Shown: piece by piece, positions 26,674-33,428 of the stretch | Layout of the letters: the number at the start of each line of letters is the position of its first letter | Numbering within the stretch: position 1 is the stretch's first letter | Assembly (NCBI GenBank): GCA_913061185.1 | Contig: CAJXTI010000041.1 | Location: 1 to 33,428 of the forward strand | Source: an uncultured Oceanobacter sp. | GTDB lineage: Bacteria; Pseudomonadota; Gammaproteobacteria; Pseudomonadales; Oceanobacteraceae | Direction: 5' to 3' | Length of the DNA stretch: 33,428 nucleotides | Made by a program: the position numbers and the translations under genes | The notes under the pieces: generated by a model | Told to the model about the DNA's origin: nothing | What the model saw: the letters and a program-made list of their open reading frames with translations, nothing else | The model's database searches: none

Positions 26674-28284
26674 TCAGAAGTAAAAACCGGTTTCCAGTGC
26701 GACACCGGCTTCTTTTTCGACATCGTTAGGGTTAGCCATGGCGGCGATGTCGATATGTAATCCAAATGGCGAGAAGCCGAAACCGATTGAGGCGACTTCA
26801 GCATCAGATACACTCAGATTGGTGCGGTAACCGGCACGTAGCTGCAGGGTATCAAAGACATCAAATTCTGCACCAATGGCGGCGTATTGGGTCGGGTTTT
26901 CCCAGGCAATCGGGTCGTTTTCCGTGAGGTCAACGTCGATGGCGACGGTTGTCCAGTCGCCATTAAAGGCCAGACCCGCGCGGTATTGCGGCTTCAGTGA
27001 AATTTCCGGGCCGTCCTGATAGGTGGTCACAACCGCACCACGAACTTCGGCGGGTTTGGTTTCGTAGGTTTTGCTGATCAGGTTTTTACCGACCAGACCA
27101 AATACCCATTTGTTGGTGGAGCCAAAGCGGAACGAAGCGCCAAGGTCGACGTTAAACTGGTTAAAGGTTTCGGAGGAATCTTCGAGATCCTGCTCATCAA
27201 TATCACCATCGTAGTCGGCTTCAGTGACGTAGTGGAGAGTGATGACGCGTTGCAATTTTGGCGTAATACCAATGGCGATTTTTTTCTCCCAGAAGCTGAA
27301 TTCACGGGAAAAGGAAACACCGAGATCAGAGACCGCAACACCAACCAGCTCCAGACGGGAGTTCAAGTCGGCGTCTTCAGCTTCAGAGCTCAGTTGCCCA
27401 TCTTCGATAATGCTGATGTCACCCGATGCGGTAGTGATGGTGTCCGACGTATAGTTGCTGGTGGACTGAGCCTGATCGGTAATGGCTGTTAACTGGGCTT
27501 CGGTCACATCACCGTTTTCTGCGCCATCCAGCAAGGTATCAAAGTCGGTCGTCAGCGCTTGGGCATCGCTGGCGTAACCGTTGGCGGCATCAGCGTACCC
27601 ATTGATCAGGTTGTTATCTTCCGGGCTGAAGTAGGCCCGGCCAGAAAAGGTAACGTTACCAGAAAGACTGATGGCGGCGGCAAAGCGTTTGCCCGGAAAG
27701 GCGATTGCCGCTGAAGCACCCAGGCGACCGCTGAGCGGGTTGCCTGAAACCGAGTTCAGGTCGCTGGTCAGTTGATCCGTCAGGTTGTCGACGTCGTTGA
27801 TATCCGCAGTCACTGTGGTCAGGGCGGTTTGCAAATCGGCATTTTTGGCGCGCAGATTGGCGATGGTGGCATCGACATTGTTAACGTCCGTAGCCGACAG
27901 GCCGTTCAGAGCGTCATATAAAGCCTGGGAAGCCTGATCCAGCGCTTCGATGTGCTTGTCGAAGTTGTCGCTTTCCGCGTTATCAAACAGGGCTTCAAAT
28001 TCCGGTATCAAATCATCGTTCATATCGACAAAGGTGTCGTACATTTCCGCTTCATCGGCTACTGAAATACCAAGCTGTGGAATCAGAATGGCAAAATCAT
28101 CATCGTGTTCTGCCTGCGACAGCAGCGACGGGTTGTAGGATGGCGCATGGGCGCGCTGGGCGCTGGCAACACCGGTGTTACCCATCGCCAGGCCGCGGGC
28201 ATCCATCGGCAAAAAAGGAGTCGCCTGGACACTGGCGGCCCCCAGTGTGGCAATCGTTACGGCAAGCAGTGAACGTTTTGTCAT
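26674..28284 (-). CDS. TraF_2-type outer-membrane beta-barrel protein
   Basis: A 536-residue protein that belongs with the 'conjugal transfer protein TraF' (TraF_2) family by its mature N-terminus, DARGLAMGNTGVASA, although nothing here suggests conjugation. It has a signal peptide (MTKRSLLAVTIATLGAASVQA, in the order basic-hydrophobic-AxA), then a long helical, Asp/Ala/Leu-rich insert (about residues 80-180, coiled-coil-like), a second Asp/Thr-rich stretch (about 230-290) and alternating barrel strands. It ends GFYF, a terminal aromatic residue typical of BAM-assembled outer-membrane proteins. AGGA precedes the ATG, and a strong terminator follows. Likely an outer-membrane porin-like protein; substrate unknown. 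Confidence 0.8.
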   Translation of the reverse strand: MTKRSLLAVTIATLGAASVQATPFLPMDARGLAMGNTGVASAQRAHAPSYNPSLLSQAEHDDDFAILIPQLGISVADEAEMYDTFVDMNDDLIPEFEALFDNAESDNFDKHIEALDQASQALYDALNGLSATDVNNVDATIANLRAKNADLQTALTTVTADINDVDNLTDQLTSDLNSVSGNPLSGRLGASAAIAFPGKRFAAAISLSGNVTFSGRAYFSPEDNNLINGYADAANGYASDAQALTTDFDTLLDGAENGDVTEAQLTAITDQAQSTSNYTSDTITTASGDISIIEDGQLSSEAEDADLNSRLELVGVAVSDLGVSFSREFSFWEKKIAIGITPKLQRVITLHYVTEADYDGDIDEQDLEDSSETFNQFNVDLGASFRFGSTNKWVFGLVGKNLISKTYETKPAEVRGAVVTTYQDGPEISLKPQYRAGLAFNGDWTTVAIDVDLTENDPIAWENPTQYAAIGAEFDVFDTLQLRAGYRTNLSVSDAEVASIGFGFSPFGLHIDIAAMANPNDVEKEAGVALETGFYF

Positions 28285-28507
28285 AGTCCTGATCCTGAAT
28301 CCATGTTGTTGATCTGATTGGTCGTATTGGCACCATTCCCTGGACAGGTCTGCACTGCCTTTGCGCTCAAGGCGACCGGTGGTTGCACCAGGTGCATTGC
28401 AGGGGTGTGGCCATCGCGTGGGGCTGGTGTTTCTGGGCTAGCAACAAAGTTCCATAATCTTAGCTATTTTTTTTTTGTCTTGCACGGTCATTGCTTAAAG
28501 AATAATC

Positions 28508-28550
28508 ACCGCAGGCTGCGGTTGTCTTGAATTGCGGGCAAGCTGCCCGC
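28508..28550 (-). terminator. Paired hairpins downstream of the VWA gene
   Basis: GCGGGCA-AGC-TGCCCGC (28534-28550) and ACCGCA-GGC-TGCGGT (28508-28522) are two perfect stems. On the - strand they follow the VWA stop by about 50 and 77 bases; the second is followed by GATTATTCTTT. They probably end the lipoprotein transcript, but the T-tracts are weak. Confidence 0.45.
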
Positions 28551-28560
28551 GCTCCGGGTT

Positions 28561-28583
28561 AGTGATAGTGATAGTGATAGTGA
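28561..28583. repeat. AGTGAT hexamer tandem repeat
   Basis: Three full copies of AGTGAT plus AGTGA (28561-28583). It lies 15 bases past the VWA stop, outside any coding region, so length changes would not shift a reading frame. Confidence 0.85.
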
Positions 28584-28598
28584 GATTAAAATGACCTA

Positions 28599-30176
28599 TC
28601 AGTCAGCGTAGTGAACGTCGCTGGTGATTGAGCAGTAATCTTCGATGGCGGTTTTGTAACGGAGATAGGTGTCATGCTCGTTATTTAACGTCAGTAACCC
28701 TGATGCTGCTATATCGCTGCAGTGGGTGTTGGTAGAAACCAGTTCTGCGAGTGCAGTCACTGCGGCAGCGGCCTGAATCTGGCTGGTTCCGGTGTCGAGT
28801 ATGTCGCCCATGGTGACGGTCAGGCTGTCTTGTTGGGTCACGCCGTCGTTATCTTTCCAGCGAATCTGCAGGGTAATTTCATCGCTGCTGGCAAATTCTG
28901 TATCGGCGGAGAAGGCTTCAAAGAAAAACTGTTCGCTGTTATAGGAGTAGTTGATGGTCTGGATGGCGTCGGCGTCGGTGGAAGATTCTTCAGCTGCCGA
29001 TACCCCGTGCTCCCAGTTTGGTGGGTAGTCGAGCATAAACAGCACGTCTCGTACGGCGACATCGACAAAGCGCATAAAACCGTCGCCAAACAGGCGGCTG
29101 GCGTCTGCCGGTGTCACCATGGCGGAGTAGGTGCCTTTACCGGCGTCGGTCAGTTCATCCAGAAAATCGGAGTCGAAGTCCGCGCCAATCCCAATGCCGG
29201 AAAAATAGATGCCTTCCTGATCATTGAGGGTCAGGTTGTTAGCAATGACATCGACATTGGTTTCACCGGTATTGGCGTAGGCGTCGGTCAGCATGATGAC
29301 GCGGTTGTCCTTGCTGGCATCGAAGGTTCGTAAGGCAACGCGGTAGGCTTGTTGAATACCGGCATCCAGATTGGTGCTGCCATTGGCCACCAGTTGGTCG
29401 AAGTAGTTGGCGAGTGCTGCGGTATTGACAGTATCTGAGCCTGAGTCCAGGTCGTAGTGCCAGCCTTCGAGCAGGGTGCTGGCAGCGGTATTGAATTCGA
29501 CCAGATTCACGACATCGCCGGCCTTGAGGCTGAAACGCAGTTTATCGAGGCCGTATTTTACTAGCTCGATACGGGTATCGAGGCCATCAATGGTTTCATA
29601 TGTACCGTTGTAGAAAGGGCTGTCCATGGAGCCGGAGGTGTCGACCAGGAGGGTTAACACCAGATTGTCGCGTGCGTCTTTGCTCAGGCTTGGGCCTTGT
29701 ATATCAATACCGAGGGCGGTGAAATACGCGTGCTCCGAGTTGACCATCAACTCGCTGGCAGTGGTGTTGTAGGCACCGATAGAGACCTCAAATGGTCCCA
29801 CCGTCTGGCTGTTGAAGGCACCAAAGGTTTCTGCATTGAGGTATTCGTAAGCCCGACCCCAGTTGGCCAGCGGTGTCTGGCCCTGGTCTAGGTAAAAGAG
29901 CGTCAGATCACGGGAAGCGGTGCTGGCGGAGTCGTCATAAGAAAAATAGAAGTAACTCAGATCCGTGGTGTCGATTTCGGAGGATGGTTCATCGGGCAAA
30001 GAGGTTTCTGCCAAACTGTCTTCGGTAGCGCTGCCAATTTGCGTGGACGAGGTTAATGAACTGTCACTCTGTTCGTCGCTACCGCAAGCGGCCAGTAGCA
30101 GGCTTGTTAATAACAATGCTCTCCAGTGGTGTACTGGAGTCTGGTGGCGAGCTCGGGTCTGGTGGTTATGGATCAT
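28599..30176 (-). CDS. Von Willebrand factor A domain lipoprotein
   Basis: A 525-residue lipoprotein. The signal ends in LLLAAC with the lipidated Cys at 31; Gly at +2 predicts outer-membrane sorting. A Ser/Asp/Thr-rich linker follows to about residue 72, then a small domain, then a VWA domain (about 170-350). Its MIDAS is complete: DTSGSM (Asp179, Ser181, Ser183), Thr in GSTNLDAG, Asp in MLTDAYANTG, so it should bind a divalent metal and a protein or polymer ligand. The general form recalls YfbK/CaChannel-type VWA proteins. It lies 122 bases after the beta-propeller gene on the same strand. AGGA precedes the ATG. Partner unknown. Confidence 0.88.
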   Translation of the reverse strand: MIHNHQTRARHQTPVHHWRALLLTSLLLAACGSDEQSDSSLTSSTQIGSATEDSLAETSLPDEPSSEIDTTDLSYFYFSYDDSASTASRDLTLFYLDQGQTPLANWGRAYEYLNAETFGAFNSQTVGPFEVSIGAYNTTASELMVNSEHAYFTALGIDIQGPSLSKDARDNLVLTLLVDTSGSMDSPFYNGTYETIDGLDTRIELVKYGLDKLRFSLKAGDVVNLVEFNTAASTLLEGWHYDLDSGSDTVNTAALANYFDQLVANGSTNLDAGIQQAYRVALRTFDASKDNRVIMLTDAYANTGETNVDVIANNLTLNDQEGIYFSGIGIGADFDSDFLDELTDAGKGTYSAMVTPADASRLFGDGFMRFVDVAVRDVLFMLDYPPNWEHGVSAAEESSTDADAIQTINYSYNSEQFFFEAFSADTEFASSDEITLQIRWKDNDGVTQQDSLTVTMGDILDTGTSQIQAAAAVTALAELVSTNTHCSDIAASGLLTLNNEHDTYLRYKTAIEDYCSITSDVHYAD

Positions 30177-30229
30177 GGCGAAAGTCCTTTTGTGGTAAAG
30201 AGCCGTAAAAGAGTCTTGTTAGAAAGAGG

Positions 30230-30263
30230 ACGGCAGACTCCGTCAGCAACCTGGGTCTGCCGT
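30230..30263 (-). repeat. Hairpin between the propeller and VWA genes
   Basis: ACGGCAGAC (30230-30238) and GTCTGCCGT (30255-30263) are perfect 9-base arms with a 16-base loop. On the - strand it lies 35 bases after the propeller stop and before VWA, followed by CCTCTTTCT. It may attenuate read-through or protect the 3' end of the first message. Confidence 0.55.
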
Positions 30264-30298
30264 TGATGTGCTTGCGGTCGCTGGTTTAGTCTGGCGGC

Positions 30299-32350
30299 TT
30301 ATTGTGCCGTCCAATCCGTGACTGAGCCGGAGGTTACCTCGCCGTTGTTAACCAGATGCAGGCCATCGGCTTGTAATGGCACTCGGGTGTATTGATAGCT
30401 GTACCAGTAGTTGGCGTAGCTTTCGTCGTTGGGTTCGAGGTAGTTGGTGTTGAGTATTTCGGTGAGGGTTTGGGTGCTGGTGTTGATGTCGGCGATATAG
30501 ATCTTGTCGCCTAGCCATTGATAGCCGTTGTTTTCGTCGTAATGAGACCAGGTAAACGCCAACCGCACCCCACTGTCGGTCGCCAGAAAGCTGGCGGCGT
30601 GGTGATCCTGGAGAATGTCGGCGCTGGAGCCGCGCCCACCCAGTCGGGTGCTACTGATCGCCGTCGGGTTGGCAGCATCCGAGGTATTAAACAAGGTAAG
30701 TTTCAGGCCTGCTGTGCGACCGCTGCTGTCGGCGTCCTGGCCAATGCCCAGTAGCAGTGAGTCGGACAGCGGATGCAGGTAGGCCGAGAACCCGGTGATC
30801 TCCAGTTCGCCTTCCACGAAAGGATCACTGGCATCACTGAGATTCAGCACGTACAGCGGGTCGGTTTGCTGAAAAGTCACCACATAAGCGCGGTCACCGC
30901 GATAACGCACCGCCTTGACGTCTTCTCCCGGTTTGCCAATCACGGTGGTGCGGCTGGCGTTGGGTAGCTGTGAGATCAGATCCAGAGTGCCATCGCTGGC
31001 GGGGGTGACGATAAACAGGCGGTGTTGCCAGTCGCTGCTTTCCATCAGATCGGTGCTGTTGGCGGCGACAGCCGTGGTGCTTGAGCTGGACTCCAGGGTG
31101 GCAACGTCGTCGATGAGCACGTCTTCCCAGAACCACCAGTTCCAGCTGGAAGTCAGAATACGCAGGTTGCCGTCTTGTTCGCTAAGGCGGAAGCCGGGCA
31201 TGCTGCCGTCCAGTGTGCCAGGTACTGTGCCACTGGCTTTCAGCGTCAGACCATCGAGCGTGTACCAGTCGAGGCGGGTGCTATCCCAGTGGCTATTGTC
31301 GTAACCCGTCATAATAAACGCGTCGGTTGAGGCGTAGACTCCGGTGATACGACCGCTGTTGCAGCTGGCCTCCCAGTCGGTCGGGTTATGCAGGTTGATT
31401 CGCACCAGTGCGACGATGCTGGGATAGCCTCCCTGAGCCAGATCGGGTACGTGACAGTCGCCATCTTCGAACAGGTGTCCGGTTTGTTCACCGTTGATCC
31501 AGATCCGTGGTAACAGCTCGCTCAGAGGGGTGTCGAGCACGGTGTGTTGCCAGCTGGCAATCGAGACGTTATCGCCATACTCATTGCTGTTGTCGGGGGG
31601 ACTGATCGTCGGGGTGAACTTGGTTGCCATATACAGCTGGCCATTTATCACACGGCTGCTGATCAGATAGCCTTCGATACTCAGTTGATAATTCTGGTTC
31701 GGCTGAGCGGGTGTACTGAGGTCGAGTACGCGGACATCGGTGCTGTACGACTGCCAGTACCAGGGGTTGTAGTAGCTGTCTGATGCCCGTGTTGTGGCGA
31801 GATCGTTGCGGCTGGGGTCGAGCCCTGAGCGGGTCAGTGCAATCAGCCGGTTGTCCTGCAAATACAAACCTTCTACGTCATAAGCTCCCGCCAGCGTGAC
31901 GCTGCCTTGCAGGCTGCTACTGACCGGGTTGGTGTGGGTGGCCCAACTGAGAATTTTGGGTGCTGTTGTGCCGCTGGGGTCGAGCCAGGCAGGCAGCGGC
32001 TGCTGGACGGCATAGAGGTAGCTGCCGTTCTGTTTGACCAGATCGGCTTCGTCGACGCCGCTTTCCTGGGTGTTGGTTACGGAGTAATTCCCACCGGTTG
32101 AGTCATCGGCGCTGGTATCTGTGTCGGTTGCTGGTGCAGCGGTGTCGACTTCGGTGCTGGCATTGGTCGACTCTGAATATTGATTGATATAACCGCGTTT
32201 GAGGTAGTTTTCCAATGTGGTGGCGTTTTTCAGTTCGGTATCCAGATTCACACCCTTGCTGTCACTATCGCTCTGGCAGGCAGTGAGGATAGCGCTGATC
32301 AGCACCGTCGTTGCGATGGTGCGGAAATGGGTTATGACGTCTCTGTCCAT
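30299..32350 (-). CDS. Beta-propeller domain lipoprotein
   Basis: A 683-residue secreted lipoprotein. The signal ends in LTAC, lipidated Cys at 25; Gln at +2 predicts the outer membrane. A Thr/Asp/Ser-rich linker (about 60-88) precedes TNTQESGVDEADLVK, the entry signature of the secreted beta-propeller family (TNxQxxGVDEADxVK). Repeating blade strands follow, such as VRVLDLSTPAQP, LYVLNLSDASDP, KAVRYRGDRAYVVTF and KIYIADINTSTQ. Aromatic-rich patches (NPWYWQ, WNWWFW, YANYWYSY) suggest a binding surface. No catalytic motif is visible. First gene of the lipoprotein pair with the VWA gene; its upstream region has a palindromic operator-like site. Confidence 0.85.
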   Translation of the reverse strand: MDRDVITHFRTIATTVLISAILTACQSDSDSKGVNLDTELKNATTLENYLKRGYINQYSESTNASTEVDTAAPATDTDTSADDSTGGNYSVTNTQESGVDEADLVKQNGSYLYAVQQPLPAWLDPSGTTAPKILSWATHTNPVSSSLQGSVTLAGAYDVEGLYLQDNRLIALTRSGLDPSRNDLATTRASDSYYNPWYWQSYSTDVRVLDLSTPAQPNQNYQLSIEGYLISSRVINGQLYMATKFTPTISPPDNSNEYGDNVSIASWQHTVLDTPLSELLPRIWINGEQTGHLFEDGDCHVPDLAQGGYPSIVALVRINLHNPTDWEASCNSGRITGVYASTDAFIMTGYDNSHWDSTRLDWYTLDGLTLKASGTVPGTLDGSMPGFRLSEQDGNLRILTSSWNWWFWEDVLIDDVATLESSSSTTAVAANSTDLMESSDWQHRLFIVTPASDGTLDLISQLPNASRTTVIGKPGEDVKAVRYRGDRAYVVTFQQTDPLYVLNLSDASDPFVEGELEITGFSAYLHPLSDSLLLGIGQDADSSGRTAGLKLTLFNTSDAANPTAISSTRLGGRGSSADILQDHHAASFLATDSGVRLAFTWSHYDENNGYQWLGDKIYIADINTSTQTLTEILNTNYLEPNDESYANYWYSYQYTRVPLQADGLHLVNNGEVTSGSVTDWTAQ

Positions 32351-32393
32351 GATCGGATGCCTCTGCGGGATCGTTGGTTCGATTATTGTTCAG

Positions 32394-32420
32394 GTTATAT
32401 GGGAAAATTTCCCATTTCAA
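32394..32420 (-). promoter_or_regulatory. Candidate promoter of the beta-propeller gene
   Basis: On the - strand TTGAAA (32415-32420) and TATAAC (32394-32399) match -35 and -10 elements, but the spacer is only 15 bases. The spacer is filled by the 17-base inverted repeat at 32399-32415. Start near 32387, about 37 bases before the ATG. Confidence 0.4.
32399..32415. promoter_or_regulatory. Perfect 17-base inverted repeat, operator-like
   Basis: ATGGGAAA-A-TTTCCCAT, perfect 8-base arms around one base. It lies in the divergent gap between the beta-propeller gene (49 bases away) and the barrel gene (169 bases away). It is likely a binding site for a dimeric regulator; no regulator is encoded nearby. 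Confidence 0.6.
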
Positions 32421-32559
32421 TCCGGCAAGATAAATTTCATAAAAGTGTTACATAGCGGACTGGTAGACTGGCGTCCTTGCTCTGTTATTTTTTGAGTCTG
32501 TTTTTTGGTGTGTTTTCGGGATGTGTATTTTTGGTGCACTGGTGTGATGTGAATGGTCA

Positions 32560-32585
32560 GGGACAGCGATACGGGACAACGATAT
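32560..32585 (+). repeat. 13-base imperfect tandem repeat at a translation start
   Basis: GGGACAGCGATAC (32560-32572) is followed directly by GGGACAACGATAT (32573-32585), 11 of 13 identical. The second copy covers the ribosome-binding region and the first two bases of the ATG at 32584. Confidence 0.7.
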
Positions 32586-33333
32586 GGGTAGAGTTATCAA
32601 CGGTTCGGTGAGTCGAGTCGGCATATTCAGCACAGCCAAGCCGGTGAAACAGGCTGGCTTGTACCTGTGTGGATTGCTTGTCGGTATTGTCAGCACCAGC
32701 ACGGTTGAGGCCCAGTCAGCCCCCTTGCAGGCAACGCTGGGTTATCACACCGGCCTGGCCGATGTGCCGGAGACGGATCAACGCTGGCAGTCCTGGACGC
32801 TGACACTGGGAAAAACGCTGCCAGTCGAAGCGCCGCTGGTACGTATTCGTGCCACTCTGGGGGTATTACAATCCGATAGTGCCAGTGGTCTGGCGGATAC
32901 CTGGGTCTCGATGACCCGGCTGGGGCAACGACGGCATTGGCAGCACTGGTGGGATGTTCGGGCCAAGGTGAAGTTGCCCACCGCCGATGCAGCTGCTGGT
33001 CTGGGCACCGGCAGCGTGGACGAAGAGATTGGCCTTCGGGCGCTGGCTCAGTGGGGAGATTGGGTGCCCTGGTACGCTTTGGGTTATCGCTGGCGCGGCG
33101 CTAGTGATTACTATGATTTGCAGGATGGTCTGACCTGGGGAGCGGGGCTGGGTCATGCTGGCTGGAACCTGAGCTATCAGGGGCGCACGGGTAGCCGCAG
33201 ACAAGACCCGAGTCGTCACGTGATGAGTGTCGGGCATGGCATGACGCTGTTTGGGCGGCGCTGGTCGCCCTATCTCAGCCTGAATGTCGGTCGTACCTCG
33301 CGCTGGGGGACGGGCCTCAGCGCTGTTTTCTGA
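32584..33333 (+). CDS. Predicted outer-membrane beta-barrel protein, unknown family
   Basis: A 249-residue protein that I do not recognise by family. It has a long N-terminal signal region with a hydrophobic core (LYLCGLLVGIVSTS, about 27-40) and a VEAQSA-type cleavage site near residue 44. The mature part alternates aromatic and hydrophobic residues in short strands (TLGYHTGLADV, WTLTLGKTL, VRIRATLGVL, WYALGYRWRG, WNLSYQGRTG, YLSLNVGRTS) and ends SAVF with a terminal Phe, the usual BAM signal. This suggests a small 10-12-strand barrel. The start has only a weak ribosome binding site (GGGAC). Divergent from the beta-propeller gene. The 95 bases after it hold no complete gene. Confidence 0.7.
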   Translation: MGRVINGSVSRVGIFSTAKPVKQAGLYLCGLLVGIVSTSTVEAQSAPLQATLGYHTGLADVPETDQRWQSWTLTLGKTLPVEAPLVRIRATLGVLQSDSASGLADTWVSMTRLGQRRHWQHWWDVRAKVKLPTADAAAGLGTGSVDEEIGLRALAQWGDWVPWYALGYRWRGASDYYDLQDGLTWGAGLGHAGWNLSYQGRTGSRRQDPSRHVMSVGHGMTLFGRRWSPYLSLNVGRTSRWGTGLSAVF

Positions 33334-33428
33334 CGGGATGGATGTGGCTATTTAGCAGGCTGTTGATTTTATTCCTGATGTCTACTGGCTTCGGTAAAAT
33401 GCTCTTTTTCAATGGATTCCCGGACTCC

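Larger units (their letters stand above)
28285..28598. other. 314-base gap with hairpins and a hexamer repeat
   Basis: No gene. From the VWA gene side it holds the AGTGAT hexamer repeat (28561-28583), two perfect small hairpins (28508-28550), a poly-T run near 28470, and then the upstream region of the TraF-like gene. The promoter of the TraF-like gene should be here but I could not assign it. Confidence 0.6.

Noticed and set aside
28722..29333. 203-codon frame opposite the VWA lipoprotein
   Set aside because: Gly/Val-rich shadow of the Asp/Thr/Ala-rich real gene.
33334..33428. Possible start of a further gene or of a dispersed repeat at the right edge (GGATTCCCGGACTCC)
   Set aside because: Too short to judge; it resembles the beginning of common small inverted repeats but the other half is outside the window.
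1..33428. CRISPR arrays, rRNA genes, insertion sequences, prophage
   Set aside because: No spaced repeats, rRNA segments, transposase or phage genes were seen.

Overview
The window is chromosomal DNA of a gammaproteobacterium. Gene order points to the Pseudomonadales/Oceanospirillales: pncC-recA-recX-alaS-lysC-csrA followed by tRNA genes, and rpsU-yqeY-dnaG-rpoD opposite tsaD-folB-folK-like-cca. The placement is inferred from synteny and protein families; I could not search a database. The first 47 bases are not genomic. They are an Illumina Nextera adapter (P5 tail, an 8-base index, and the Tn5 mosaic end), so the contig is untrimmed and its first gene is cut.

Region 1 (48-6344, + strand) is the distal part of a homoprotocatechuate / 4-hydroxyphenylacetate meta-cleavage cluster. 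It holds a truncated hpaE-type aldehyde dehydrogenase, an hpaF-type isomerase, a complete three-part TRAP transporter (DctP, DctQ, DctM), a UspA-like protein and an AraC-family regulator. The likely logic is uptake of an aromatic or related acid, ring-cleavage product catabolism, and local control.

Region 2 (6345-14209) is core information processing: pncC, an SOS-type recA promoter with two LexA-box candidates, recA overlapping recX, a small DUF2892-like membrane protein on the other strand, alaS, lysC, csrA with a candidate CsrA autoregulatory site, tRNA-Ser(GCT) and two tandem tRNA-Arg(ACG). A 50-base copy of the tRNA-Arg 3' end plus flank recurs 173 bases downstream.

Region 3 (14446-18211) is a set of small genes: a DUF523 protein and CmoM (overlapping, - strand), a compact diguanylate cyclase (+), a YaiI-like protein (-), a diverged MobA-like protein that has lost the nucleotide-binding signature (-), and a CAT-anticodon tRNA that is most likely tRNA-Ile2 (-).

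Region 4 (18305-26538) is the macromolecular synthesis locus read on the - strand (rpsU, yqeY, terminator, dnaG, rpoD, terminator). Divergent to it on the + strand are tsaD, folB and a FolK-like protein, which converge on cca.

Region 5 (26595-33333) is an envelope cluster: a TraF_2-type outer-membrane barrel, a von Willebrand factor A lipoprotein, a beta-propeller lipoprotein (all - strand), and a divergent small beta-barrel protein (+). The beta-propeller promoter region carries a perfect 17-base inverted repeat that fills a possible -35/-10 spacer. The propeller/VWA lipoprotein pair with its operator-like site is the part of the window most likely to hold undescribed biology. No CRISPR array, rRNA, IS element or prophage was seen.
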